A stretch of DNA of 64,000 bases from Arthrinium phaeospermum (Eukaryota > Ascomycota > Sordariomycetes > Amphisphaeriales > Apiosporaceae). Position 1 is the first letter of the stretch; the number at the start of each line of letters is the position of its first letter. The position numbers and the translations under genes were made by a program. The notes beneath the pieces were generated by a model that was not told the DNA's origin, did not search any database, and saw only the letters and a program-made list of their open reading frames with translations. The stretch spans positions 2,480,001 through 2,544,000 of the forward strand of contig QYRS01000011.1 of NCBI GenBank assembly GCA_006503535.1, in the 5' to 3' direction. This document shows positions 1 through 11,295 of this stretch, piece by piece.

Positions 1-170
1 CTGAGAGTGACACGAATCCTATTCAATTTATCATATTAAACAGACACATTCCCTGCGTGACCTGAGCTATATTCAAACCGCATACCTCTGGCCTGTTTTG
101 AACATAGTCAATCTTGACTTCGGTTTTGGACTCGATATATCTCTCAACACCTCACACACAGAGCTTCATC
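1..170. other. left edge, upstream of BTB-like gene
   Basis: Non-coding as far as can be seen. It probably contains the promoter and short leader of the gene starting at 171. No clear TATA box was recognised. Confidence 0.4.
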
Positions 171-1139
171 ATGGACCCATTCGTTTACGAGCTCATGCCA
201 CGTCTCCCCCGATACGTCCAGGACTATGCCTTCTTTGCCTCGAACGGGGTTTGCAACCACCGCCATAATCAGCGGCCGCTTTACTACGCGTCCATCCACG
301 ACAGCGACCCGGCTCCCCTACGCCACGGCTCGCTCCGTCACGACTACTACTCTGCCCGCCCGGAAGACGTGGACCCGGCCGAGGCCCTGATGGACGACGA
401 CACGCTGCCCCCTCTCAAGGTGCAGTACGACGACCAAGGCAACGCCGTCATGGTCGACGACGGACACCCAGTCTGGCGGCCGGAATATGATGTATGTCTG
501 GACGATCTGCTATCCCACCTCGCCGTCTACCGCGCGATCCCGCCCCTGCGGCCACTGGCCCTCCACGTCTTCAAGCAGTGCCTCGTCTCCTTCGTGCCGC
601 GGCGGTGGTCGGGCCCGGCTATTGTCAACAGCTACATCGAGGAAGGCGCCTTCGGGGCCCTGGTCCGGAACGTCTACGAGCACACCGCCGAGGGCGACGG
701 GCTCCGGGTCGTCTGCGCCCGGTTCGGGGTCTGGGCCCAGGCCCGGTGCGGGCTGCGCCGGCGCCGCCGGCCCGTCGAGTGGCTCGCGCACTTCCTGTGT
801 GTCGATGCGGCGCGGCGGGCTTGCGGGGGGTTTGATGCGGATGTTGCGGAGGGGGTGCGTGGGCTCGCGGAGGAGCAGGGGCGGCTGAGGGCGCGGGCGG
901 AGGGGGCAGGGGAGGAGGCGGCGGAGGCAGAGAAGGTAGAGGAGCGTCTTTGTGTGATGACGAGAGGTTTCCAATTTTGCGAAGAAATGCAGGGAGGATG
1001 CCAGAGCGAGAGAAACATTGGCATATTCGAATACTCAGAAATGAACGATGTTCAGATCATTCAAATTAGTGTTGAAAACTGTCTCATATCCCAGCTGATC
1101 TGGTCTATCACTTCTTGCATAGTGTTGGTGTGTATTTAG
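171..1139 (+). CDS. BTB/POZ-related fungal protein lacking the BTB core
   Basis: Single-exon model of 322 residues from the first ATG (171); the open frame further upstream has only a TTG. Residues about 109-190 (from DDLLSHLAVYRAIPPLRPLA to the segment with YEHTAEGDGLR) resemble the part that follows the BTB fold in many fungal BTB proteins, where a helix keyed to a position such as DKYDIPPLK is followed by a region assessing neighbouring helices. The N-terminal strand-helix core typical of BTB is not evident; residues 1-100 are acidic and His/Pro-containing. Residues about 215-260 are Arg/Glu/Ala-rich and probably helical. The last 60 residues look low in coding character, so an unrecognised 3' intron or earlier stop is possible. 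Function unknown; BTB proteins usually act as adaptors. Family call is tentative. Confidence 0.45.
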   Translation: MDPFVYELMPRLPRYVQDYAFFASNGVCNHRHNQRPLYYASIHDSDPAPLRHGSLRHDYYSARPEDVDPAEALMDDDTLPPLKVQYDDQGNAVMVDDGHPVWRPEYDVCLDDLLSHLAVYRAIPPLRPLALHVFKQCLVSFVPRRWSGPAIVNSYIEEGAFGALVRNVYEHTAEGDGLRVVCARFGVWAQARCGLRRRRRPVEWLAHFLCVDAARRACGGFDADVAEGVRGLAEEQGRLRARAEGAGEEAAEAEKVEERLCVMTRGFQFCEEMQGGCQSERNIGIFEYSEMNDVQIIQISVENCLISQLIWSITSCIVLVCI

Positions 1140-4100
1140 ACGAACATGAAGAGTTTCTAGCTATCTAAAAGCGATTAGACTGACATTTCCATCCAAGGAA
1201 TCAGAATGGCACACCTCTGTGGTCTTACTCCATGTGAAGTTACGCAGACCGCGATGGGAATTTTGGAGCAGTACCTAATGTTTAGGCTGCGGCAACAAAT
1301 CGCAAGATGCCATGGGCGACTAACCATCGTGAACGAGCCTGCATATCCTGCAACTGCAGATCACCTCACATCCCATCGGCGACGGAGTCCAAGGGACATT
1401 TCTTCTTTCCGGTGTATATTCTGCAGAGTTTCTGAAACTCCCTCATCCATGGAATTCGGCGATGGGACACAGAAGGAAATAGTTGCAACTGAAATGCAGA
1501 TGTATCCCGTTATTCCCATAAGATCTACTCGATAGACTGACAAACGCCGTCATGGCGTCGGATGTCATTGTTTGAGTGTAGGCTTAGGCTGGGCGCTAGA
1601 ACAACGACACGATACATTGATCTGCATCTGCCATGCTGGATAGCTGGGTGCTCGAGTCAAGATTTGTTTTCAGCAAACCGACGGCGAGAGGAAGGAATAG
1701 GCTATATTGATTTTTCCCGGCAGACTTGTTCATCTGGTCCTCACATACTTGATGCTAGTTTGACCAATTGCCTCCATCGAACCATTAATGACGGGCATCT
1801 TTTGCGGCTCAAAATACCATCGCGTTGAATGTTCAGTCCGTAGCAACGGCTAAAACCGGGTTTAGCGACCAGCTAAGTCAATGACAGTCACCTCAATGAA
1901 CCCCGTGAAATTGCAGGCTTGTGCATCTGCTTTTTACACGTAATTGCGATGGGGTTTGGAATTAGGCGCGTCCAAGACCTCGCGTTCGCGGCGTTCGCGA
2001 TACGGCAGCTCTTGAACACGACTTGGAAGAGAAAAAAACTGGTGGGGTCGGTCGAGTGAAACAATGCAGCCCCTCCTTGCAGCGCTAGAATTGTTCTCGA
2101 AAACCCGTCTGAAGCTGCTGAAACACTGAGCCACGGACGGCTGCAGGGATAGCCCGCCTGTAGAAACACATGTGAAGAGAACCCCCGATCTACAGGGCTG
2201 TCAGAGACGTCGAGTTCGGGAAGGCCATTCGGCTCTCCCCTGTTGCAGGTGATGATCTCAAGAGTGAGGCGGACACACGTCAAGTGTCATTTGCGCATGG
2301 TATTCGAGGATCTGCGTGCAAGAAAAGAGCCAGAAGAGTGATGGCCATGTTCGAAGATCATGGAAACTGGTTCCGGCGCTTGGGAACCAGCGAGCGAGAC
2401 GAAACAGTGCTCGCGTTCTTGGGAATAGCCAGGGGTGCCGATCTGGCAAAGACAGAACGGACGGGTCATCCGATTGGGATTGCCCGTGTCGTGTTACCTC
2501 GAGGCGATCTGAGCTGGTAATGGCTCGTCCTATTGGCGTGCCCAATTCGTCCAAATGGTGCTGCATGGGAACGCAATAATCCCAAAAGAAAAGACACCGA
2601 ACGTTGATTACGGCCAACCGTTGGATGGGCGAAAAGCCACTGGAGGGGCCGAATTCAGAATTCTCCAGCACAAGTTTTCTTTTGCTCAACGGTCATACGC
2701 GCAGCTCCTCTTCCTCTCAGACAAGAGGACGGACGCCTGCCGAAGGAACCGCAGATGGGCCAAGCCTCGCTGCGCCATTGCTTTCTTTTACTCGACGCCG
2801 GGAAGGCCAGTGTCCCTTGCAGGACCGGAAGACTACTGGCTACAGACACAAATACGTTTGCCTGGCGATATCGTCATCGCCAAGAGGAAAAGGCAATTGG
2901 ATATTACCCTACATGACATCTGCGTAATTGCAGTACATGCGCAGCGCGGAAGAAGAAACCGCCTGGCCAGCTAGCCGGGCAAGGCGAGAGTAGCTCACTC
3001 AATGTGAAGCACAGGCTCCGGCGCTACTCGTCAGCATCTGGCTCTAGCGGTGACACTACCACTTGATGATGTGCAGCCGTCCTCCCGGGAGCCGTATCAC
3101 TAAAATAAACCCAATGCCAGACAGGCTGGTTACGTAGGCTGGCCTTCTGGGCTGGGGCAGTACCTGAGGGTAATTGATTGAACTTGGGCTTGGTGACTTG
3201 GTAGTTTATTTACTCACCTAATCAATGTTAGCCATCCATGCCAAATGCCACCTCGTAGCCGAGTTGACGATTTTGACGCTTGTCGCAAGCGATGCCACGG
3301 GCGCACACTCCAGGTTACATTTGCTACAGCTTGGAGGCGCGCAGCCGAATGAACTGGCTGTCAATCACTTTATCCCCTCCCTCCTCCATCCCCCATCCCA
3401 CTGCCCATCCCACCTTTTCCCACTCCCTGGCAGGCCTGCACGCCTGGCGCGCACTGCACTTGGCTTGGCCCGGCAGCCTCTCCCTAGTTTCCAGGGTCCG
3501 GGTCTCCTACAGGTGCGTGCACCTGCCTCGCTGCAACCGTGCCAGTGCACAACTCGATCATGGCAACTCTGCCAATCAGATATAAAAAAATACAAAAAAA
3601 AAACTTCGACGGCTTGAGGCTTGAGCTTCTAGAAGCCCATCCCGCGCGCCCATCGAATCAATTGATCAATTGATTGAACCACTGCCGTCGTACTGCATGC
3701 TGCTGCCTCTGTCTCTGCTGCGACACACTTTTTTTACTCGAGGGTCATTGGCCACAATTCGTGCTGACCTGCCTGCACTTGCACTGCACTGCACCGTAGC
3801 TAAAAATAAAATTGACCGATTGACCATGGACCTCAGGTTCGCCTGTTTTCCATGCGAGCATCATCATCCATTTCCCACGCTGGACTTTAATGATTGATCG
3901 ACCTGCCCCCAAGACAGGGTATCCTTTCCCAACTCCTAGCAGCCAACCGGCTCAGCCGTATGGTACGGTTTAGTGACGGCCCCTCTCTATCCTATCCATC
4001 TACTGCCTGCCCCCCCCTCTCCCCTCCATTGCCCTCTTCCCGCCGTCCTTATCGTTTCGTCCCTCTCGCCGCTTCACCACCCACACGCACACAATCCAGG

Positions 4101-6104
4101 ACTTGGGACCCCGACACCCGAGCTACTCCCCAAGCAACTTAGACTCAGATGGGCCAAGGGCCAGTCCGTGCCCCGTGCTGCTGCTTGTGCCTAGTGCGCC
4201 TAGGGTCCTTATCCCAAGCCAGACCAGAAGGAAGAAGCAGGAGAAGAAGCAGCACAACTAGCAGCAGCACAACAACAGCAGACGGAGAAGAAGCTCTGAC
4301 CCCTTCACCGCAGAGAGACGTGCGCACTTTCGATTAACCTATGTATGCAATACCCTCCGGCTCGGCCCACTCAATGACCCCGTCAAGACCCTCAAGCTTG
4401 AGACAAGACAATGGCGACTAGCACATAGAGCGGTCCTATTTACGGTACAGCTCCTGTATCTCTTGCTGCTTTTTCCCTCTGACAACAGAGAGCTCCCCAC
4501 ATCCACACCCAGCCTCCAAGCCTACTTCGGCGGCGACAGCAAGCAGAGCAAAGGGGCAGAACGACGCCAGTCCAAGTCGCAACGGGGGGCCAAGACACGA
4601 AGACACCACAACAACACCACCTCCGACTTCTCTCGACTCTCGGTTTCACACCTTACCTACCTACCGCTACTGTACATCTTTGACGCGCCATGATCACGAC
4701 ATCCCCATCTCCTCATTGACCCGATACCAATCCGTGGAAAGGCTTCTTGAGTTCCTTCTTCTTGTGCTTCTTTTGCTTCTTCTGCCCTACCCACTTAGGA
4801 TATACTTCTCAGGTACGCTCGCTTTACGTCAACCCCCCGTGACCTCTTTCCCCCTTCCCACCCACTCTTACTCTAGCACCAAGCAGCCAAATCAATTGGC
4901 GGTACCGCTCTACTCCTCTTAGGCCAGGCCGCTAGTGTACCTCTACCTACAACTACCCATCATACCCTTACCCATCCATGCCTACATTACCATACCTACA
5001 TTATACATTGCCTCCTTGCCTGCTTTCTTTTTTGCCCTCCCGGGACGCCGTCATAATCCTTGCTTGTCTCACCAGATGCATGTTTGTTCTTGCCATTGTT
5101 GTTGCTTGTTTGTATGCCAGCACCCCTTGTGTAACCATTTCCCGATAGATACGGAGACCTTCTCTGGGTAAAAAAACAACCACGGACGCTTTATACCTCG
5201 GACCGCCAGCCAGACTTGCTTGGCCCAGACGACCTGCTCGCGTGCTGCTGTTGTTGTTGTGACGGCAGCTTGTACCAACCAAGACGTATACACCGAGATC
5301 TATTTCTCTCTATTTTTGGAGCCCCATGAACCACCTCAGCCTGGCTGTCCAAAGTCAATTGCGAGCCTGTTGCCACGGTAAGTCTTGCGGTGCGGTGTCA
5401 GAAAGTGGCGGCGCGGTGGGTGGTGCTGCTTGTCTTGGATCTGGTGTCTTGGAGTATGCTGACAGCCGCCCCAAAGCTCAGCCGACAATAGAAACGAAAT
5501 TCGAATCAACCCCACGTCCCCGAACGAATTCAGGCGACGCTGCTGAAGTTTCCAGCCCGCGAGAGACGTCTACCCAAGCAACGGCTAATCGCTCGGCGCA
5601 ACGAACCCCTTGAGCTTTACCGCCAATTGACGACAGAACGTTAGCGATCCCAGTCTCCGCAATCACCAGCACGGCCGAGCTTGTGTGGATAAACACGCTC
5701 CGCCCTTGTCAAGGATTGAGCCGTGTGCTGAATCTCGACCGCCCGTTTCCCTCTCTTCCCCCCTCTTGCGGTTCGTCCAATAATATTTTGGTGTGTGCAT
5801 GCTTTTTGGAAGAAGCTTGTCTATCCCAACTGTTGTCGGTTTCGGTTCCGCGACGATTACAACGCTTTTCGAGGAACACCCTCCTGGCAACCCAACCGGC
5901 CGGGGTAGAGCATGAACCGTTGCTTGCCTAAATTCTCAGCCGTTCGGTTACACTAGCCCAAGAATTTGCCACGACAGGGAGTGACGGCCGTTGGAGTCTA
6001 CCCGAAATATTAAGGGGACCGGCGTCGACGACCAAAGTGTTTGGCATTGACATCCGCCCTGGCAATCTAGCAGCGGCTCGGCTGCCCATCCGGCAGGAAC
6101 AGCC
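1140..6104. other. long gene-poor region and probable long leader of the cNMP/F-box gene
   Basis: Almost 5 kb without a convincing gene: the open frames here are short, overlap on both strands and show no recognisable family. From about 3.3 kb the + strand becomes pyrimidine-rich (repeated ccct, ctct, ttctt blocks), typical of fungal promoters and leaders. A good donor (gtaagt) at about 5380 follows a short ATG-initiated frame at 5326, so a spliced 5' leader with an upstream ORF is possible for the gene at 6105. A/T runs lie near 3585-3605. No transposon ends or long repeats were seen. Confidence 0.5.
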
Positions 6105-8951
6105 ATGAGGCGGAATCGCAGCTCGACGGCCTCGGCCTACAGGGCCCTGGCCCATCACCCAGCCGGTGTTGCAGGTGCCGACTCTGCGTCGCTGATCAGG
6201 TCCTTCAATGTCGAGACGAATCCCACTCGGCCCATGCGGCCATCCCCCTTGACGGCCTCGACCATCAAGGACATGCCCTTGGATCTTCTGGACCGCATGC
6301 GATCGTTTCCGCTTTTCATGTCGGCACCAGAAGAGTTCCTCGTGGCCATCGGCAAGCACTTACGGCCCCAGGTCCACTCGGCGCACGACCACGTCCTGAC
6401 AGAAGGCGACGAGGCCAAGGCAATGTACTGGCTTGTTCGGGGTGTTGTTGCTGTGACTTCCCGCGACGGAGAAGCGATACACGCAGAATTGAAGCCGGGT
6501 GCTTTCTTTGGAGAGATTGGCGTACTGATGGACATGCCGCGAACGGCCACGATCATCGCGCGCACCAAATGCTTGCTTCTCGTATTGAAGAAGGAGGACC
6601 TCCAGCTCGAGCTCCCGAGGTTTCCGGACATGGAAAGGGCCATACGACACGAGGCCCACGAGCGCCTGACCATTTTGAAGAAGAAGCGCCAAGAAAGCAA
6701 AGGCAGCCAGAGCCAAAAACATATGATGTCCCGAGAAGTCGCTCCCGGGGAGGTTTCCACCGGCGAGGTCGGGGTGATCAGAGAGGGTGCCGCGGTCAAC
6801 CACAAGAAACGGAAGTCGCCGAGCCCAGGAGTGCCCGAGGATCCGGTGGCCAGCGCTCTGGGAAGCGGGTTTGTCAATGTGCGGCAAACGCTGAGGGAGC
6901 TGCCCTTGTTTTCGACGCTCCCTCCGGATATTCTTCACTTCCTGGGCATGAGCGCCCAACCGAAAACCTACAAGCCCTTCACGGAAATTGTCCAGCAGGG
7001 CACTCCCGGCCACGAGATCTACTTCATTGTGCGGGGCGAGGCCGAAGTTATACACGACACGCCCAAGAAAGAGGCGCCCACAAAACGCGTGACGCGCTCT
7101 TCGTACATCCGACCCAGGCTTCGCGCCGGACAATACTTTGGCGAAGTCTCGAGTCTGGGCTTGTCACGTGGGCGAACGGCCACGGTTCGGTCTATCACCA
7201 CGGTCGAGTGCTTGATGATTGGAGGTAACGCCCTCGACGAGCTATGGAAACGATGTCCTCCCGGGATACGCAAGCAGGTGGAGGACACGGCCAGGACCCG
7301 AATCAAGCCTGCGGACGAAGATGTCGAAATGGTGGACGTGGAAAAGCTGGATAGACCTGGTACCCCGACAACACCCATCAAGATCGCGACCAACGTCATA
7401 TTCCAGAACCATTCGTTGCCCGTATCCCCGGCCAAGGACGACTCGGACCCCATCTTATCCAAGGACCCGGACCCCTTCTTGAGCGTCGACATGGAAAACA
7501 TGCGGAACCGTCGGCGAGGGTCTTTTGCGCCGCCTACGCCCCCGGCGGATTCCCCCTCTACGCCTAGCACCAATGGGGTCCGGCAGCGCAATATCGATGT
7601 CTCTACGCCCATCAAGTACAGGATCCCATCCTCGCCCGACTCGGAAGGGCCGTCCAAGAAGGCACGGATACTCCCGCGGAGACCTGCCAGCATGGAACAG
7701 TCGCGCCTGCCAGAAGACATCCTGGTCTCTGTCTTTCAATACATGAACCTACCCGAGCTGATGCGGCTCCGGCTGGTTTCCACGCGATGGCGCAAGACCC
7801 TGACGACACATCCCCGACTATGCACGGTAGTCGATCTGACTCCCCACAACCGACGCGTGACGGACCAGGTCCTCGTCAAGATCTTGGCACCTTTCTTTGG
7901 AATGCGTCCTCGGTCGGTAGATGTCAGCAACTGCTTTCACGTGACCGACGAGGGCTTTTCGGCCCTCTGGAAGATGTGTGGAAGGAACATCAAAATCTGG
8001 AAGATGAAGTCGGTGTGGGATGTATCGGCCAACCAGATCCTCGACATGAGCGAGCATGCCAAGGGGCTCGAGGAAGTGGATTGGAGCAACTGCCGCAAGG
8101 TGGGTGACAATCTGCTCGCCCGAGTCGTCGGGTGGGTCGTACCGGAACACGCCCAGACGACGAAACAGGTCGTGATATCCAATTCGCGCGTGAGGGGCCA
8201 GAAGCCACAGATGCAGACGGTCACGCTGCCTCCTCCTGGAACTGTCGTTGGCTGCCCCAAGCTGAAGCGGCTCAACTTGTCCTACTGCAAGCACATCACG
8301 GACCGGTCCATGGCCCATATGGCTGCCCACGCCTCGAATCGGATCGAGTCTCTGTCGCTCACGCGCTGCACGTCCATCACCGACGCCGGTTTCCAGACAT
8401 GGACGCCGTACCGTTTCGCCAACCTGACGCGCCTGTGTCTTGCCGACTGCACCTACCTCTCGGACAATGCCATCATCGCGCTCGCCAACTCGGCAAAGGC
8501 CTTGACTCACCTCGACCTGTCCTTCTGCTGCGCCCTTTCGGATACGGCCACCGAGGTAGTTGCCCTGGGCCTGCCTAAGCTGCAAGAGCTCAAGATGGCC
8601 TTCTGCGGTAGCGCTGTCAGCGACAACAGTCTTGCCTGCATTGCCTTGCATCTTAACGAGCTCGAGCGCTTGAGCGTCCGAGGCTGTGTTCGTGTCACGG
8701 CCATGGGCATTGAGAGCGTCCTCGATGGCTGCGGCCAGCTCGAGTGGTGCGACGTAAGCCAATGCCGCAACCTGGAGCCGTGGGTGCATGGCGGTGGTGT
8801 GACCAGATGGGGCTTCGACGAGCGCGGCCGGGGCCAGAACAGGAATGGCACCAAGAGGGCCAGCATTATGCCGCCCAGGGGAGTCAAGAACCGCCGAGCC
8901 CGGCAGCCAGTCGGCTTTGTGGTCGAAAAGGGGCCCGGCAGCCTACGATAA
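6105..8951 (+). CDS. cyclic-nucleotide-binding / F-box / leucine-rich-repeat protein
   Basis: One uninterrupted frame, 948 residues. Two cNMP-binding domains are visible: residues about 67-170, with the phosphate-binding-cassette-like GAFFGEIGVLMDMPRTATI, and about 264-385, with GQYFGEV followed by GRTATVRS. Both keep the FGE and R-T-A residues that contact cyclic phosphate in this fold. A Ser/Pro-rich acidic linker (about 395-530) precedes an F-box (about 532-575, starting SRLPEDILVSVFQYMNLPEL). The rest, to about 890, is AMN1/GRR1-type leucine-rich repeats with recurrent C..ITD and C..LSD motifs, followed by a basic tail. By family knowledge the F-box would dock to Skp1 in an SCF ubiquitin ligase and the repeats would bind substrate. 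Control of substrate capture by cAMP is inference. Start chosen as the first ATG of the frame. Confidence 0.85.
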   Translation: MRRNRSSTASAYRALAHHPAGVAGADSASLIRSFNVETNPTRPMRPSPLTASTIKDMPLDLLDRMRSFPLFMSAPEEFLVAIGKHLRPQVHSAHDHVLTEGDEAKAMYWLVRGVVAVTSRDGEAIHAELKPGAFFGEIGVLMDMPRTATIIARTKCLLLVLKKEDLQLELPRFPDMERAIRHEAHERLTILKKKRQESKGSQSQKHMMSREVAPGEVSTGEVGVIREGAAVNHKKRKSPSPGVPEDPVASALGSGFVNVRQTLRELPLFSTLPPDILHFLGMSAQPKTYKPFTEIVQQGTPGHEIYFIVRGEAEVIHDTPKKEAPTKRVTRSSYIRPRLRAGQYFGEVSSLGLSRGRTATVRSITTVECLMIGGNALDELWKRCPPGIRKQVEDTARTRIKPADEDVEMVDVEKLDRPGTPTTPIKIATNVIFQNHSLPVSPAKDDSDPILSKDPDPFLSVDMENMRNRRRGSFAPPTPPADSPSTPSTNGVRQRNIDVSTPIKYRIPSSPDSEGPSKKARILPRRPASMEQSRLPEDILVSVFQYMNLPELMRLRLVSTRWRKTLTTHPRLCTVVDLTPHNRRVTDQVLVKILAPFFGMRPRSVDVSNCFHVTDEGFSALWKMCGRNIKIWKMKSVWDVSANQILDMSEHAKGLEEVDWSNCRKVGDNLLARVVGWVVPEHAQTTKQVVISNSRVRGQKPQMQTVTLPPPGTVVGCPKLKRLNLSYCKHITDRSMAHMAAHASNRIESLSLTRCTSITDAGFQTWTPYRFANLTRLCLADCTYLSDNAIIALANSAKALTHLDLSFCCALSDTATEVVALGLPKLQELKMAFCGSAVSDNSLACIALHLNELERLSVRGCVRVTAMGIESVLDGCGQLEWCDVSQCRNLEPWVHGGGVTRWGFDERGRGQNRNGTKRASIMPPRGVKNRRARQPVGFVVEKGPGSLR

Positions 8952-9836
8952 CAGCCTTTTCAACGGCTCAAAAGGTCCCCCGGGTTGAAAAATCAGCGGA
9001 AAGGGCTGGCTATATGATGTACCGTCCATTTTACGACAAGCGATTTTTGCAACATGTTTTTCACACCATGGTCATAAACGGAGATACCCTGATTATTTAG
9101 CGGGTGGAGGGCGGGAACCTTGAAACCAACCAACCATACACCAATCCATGTATGCAGTCTTTCTGTTGGGAACTGTAAGTATGCGAGGCTTTTGTTTAGA
9201 CGAGCCGGCCAGAAGAAGCTGTACATGTACATATTACAGAAAACTTTACCTAGATAGCCATCTCATGAATGATAATGACAACATAACTTAAGCTGCTATA
9301 CTGTACACTGTAAAGTGAGCCTATTGCTGCGGCATCTACAGTGCAAGGCTCCCCTGTGTTTACCGAATGCCATTACTCAATCATGGTGTCATCGGGGGCC
9401 ACCGAAGAGCCCCCCATCTTTTGGTTAGGCGTTGCGGATCTAATCCCCGAATTGCTACTCGATAAGCTAGCTCTCTGGGTGGATCGGAGTGGACTCCGTC
9501 AGATCCGCATGGAAACTGTTCGGCGCGCCTGTTACCGAAAGCGGAAGAGATGCCGAGACAGTCCTGTGCCAAATGCCGATGGTGGGTTGCGAGGTGGCGG
9601 TCTTTCCTGACCTCTGCCGCTTCTTTTTTCCCGGGACCCCAAATCTGTTTGTTCGCTTAACAATTAACCTTTTTTACATCTCGCATACCCGACCGAGATC
9701 TGGTTACAAGTCACATTTTCTTACTTACTGCTATTACCCCTGGACATACATAGATCACACACTAGTGGGCGAGCTAGTAACATCAGCAGCAAGCAGCATC
9801 AAGCAACCAACACCACCACCACCACCACCCGAGAAA
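8952..9836. other. spacer and leader between cNMP/F-box gene and MDR gene
   Basis: 885 nt with no gene seen. It holds the 3' region of the upstream gene and the promoter of the next. A CT/TT-rich stretch near 9620-9750 and an ACC trinucleotide run at about 9810-9830 directly precede the ATG at 9837. Confidence 0.5.
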
Positions 9837-10988
9837 ATGAAGCAGTGGATCACGAACCAGGACGGGCTGGAGAACCTCCAGCTGGTGCAGGACGTGCCGA
9901 TGCCCGAGGGGCTGAAGGAGGGCGAGGTGCTGGTCAAGGTGAACCGGGTCTCGCTCAACTACCGCGACACCGAGGTGGCCATGGGCCTGTACAAGCACCA
10001 CAAGCACGTCCCGGCGGACCAGTCCGGGCTGGTGCCCTGTTCGGACATCTGCGGCACCGTCACCCAGGTCTCGGGGAGCGGTGATAAAGTCGAGGGCCTG
10101 AAGGAGGGCGACCGTGTCATGGCCACCTTCAACCAGACCCACGTCAAGGGCCAGATCGTGGCCGAGGACATGGCCTCGGGTCTTGGTCTCCCTCTGCCCG
10201 GGTGCTTGGCCGAGTACCGTATCTTCCCGGCCACGGGGCTGGTCAAGGTGCCCGACTACCTGTCCGACGAGGAGGCGGCCTGCCTGCCCATCGCGGCCGT
10301 CACGGCGTGGATGAGCATCAACTCGTTCCAGCCCCTGGGCCAGCCCATGACGGGCCGGGACAAGGTCGTCGTGCTGCAGGGGACGGGCGGGGTGTCGGTT
10401 TCGGGGCTGCAGATTGCCAAGGCTTTGGGGTTGACGAGTAAGTGATTCCTTTCCGTGATTGCCCATTGAAACGGAAGTCTAATGACTGTGCGATAAATAG
10501 CCATCATCACCTCGTCCTCGGACGCCAAGCTCGAGCGCGCGCGCCAGATGGGCGCCGACCACACCATCAACTACAAGACGACGCCCGACTGGCACGAGGA
10601 GGTGCTCAAAATCACCGGCGGGAAGGGCGCCGACGTCGTCTTCGAGACGGGCGGCGCGCAGACGCTGGCCAAGTCGTTCGAGTGCGTCCGGTTCGGCGGG
10701 CTCATCTCGTGCATCGGCTACCTGTCGGGTAAAGAGGACGCCCCCGGGAACCGGATCAACACCAACGTGCTGGCGCTCAAGCGCAACGTCACGCTCAAGG
10801 GGATGCTGAACGGGAGCCGGGAGCGGTTCGAGGAGATGCTGCGGTGCGTGTACACGGGGGAGGGGGAGGAGGAGAAGCGGATTCGGCCCGTGGTGGATAG
10901 GGTGTTTGGGTTTGGGGAAGCCAAGGAGGCGTTTCAGTATCTGTTTAAGGGCGGGCACTTTGGTAAGGTTGTTATTCAGGTTTCTTGA
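9837..10988 (+). CDS. zinc-independent MDR / quinone oxidoreductase-like alcohol dehydrogenase
   Basis: Two exons, 9837-10437 and 10501-10988, joined across a 63-nt GT-AG intron (gtaagtg...aaatag); 362 residues. Residues about 28-130 form a GroES-like domain (EVLVKVNRVSLNYRDTEVA). The Rossmann domain has the dinucleotide motif in VVVLQGTGGVSVSGLQIAKA, then TIITSSSDAKLERARQMGAD directly after the splice junction, and ends in HFGKVVIQ. The structural-zinc cysteine cluster is absent, which fits quinone-oxidoreductase-type NAD(P)H enzymes rather than classical alcohol dehydrogenases. It should be cytosolic and reduce small carbonyl or quinone substrates; the real substrate cannot be inferred. No obvious pathway neighbours. 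Confidence 0.85.
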
Positions 10989-11295
10989 TTAGATTGAGAG
11001 ACTTGGGGGATTTCTCTGTTGGGTGCGGTGTTAAGATAGGGGTAAAAGGGGGCCAGCAAGTAGATCTGCCGGGACATAGGATATACTGTCTCAAACTCCA
11101 CTTTTACTTCTGTTTTCAACCTCATATTTAGCGTATTGTTACAGTGTCACCTATGAACAGGTTACAGGGATTAGAAAACGCGTCGCGTCAAACACCTGCA
11201 CAAAAAAGGCGACACCCTCGTTGCCACCGTTTTCAATCATCACCACCTCAGGCTAACAGATCACGATTCCATAACGTCAACCGCGAAACCCGACA
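10989..11295. other. spacer upstream of DUF7918-A
   Basis: 307 nt, no gene seen. The last 60 nt before the ATG at 11296 are C- and A-rich, as is common before fungal start codons. Confidence 0.4.

Noticed and set aside
1888..2974. Overlapping frames of 60-143 codons on both strands
   Set aside because: No recognised family, mutual overlap and no convincing splice structure; treated as chance frames.
7818..8789. 323-residue minus-strand frame within the LRR part of the cNMP/F-box gene
   Set aside because: Overlaps clear leucine-rich repeats on the plus strand; no own domain or splice signals.
9489..9836. N-terminal extension of the MDR gene upstream of 9837
   Set aside because: The upstream part has no family similarity and runs through CT- and ACC-rich leader sequence; the ATG at 9837 begins the GroES-like domain.
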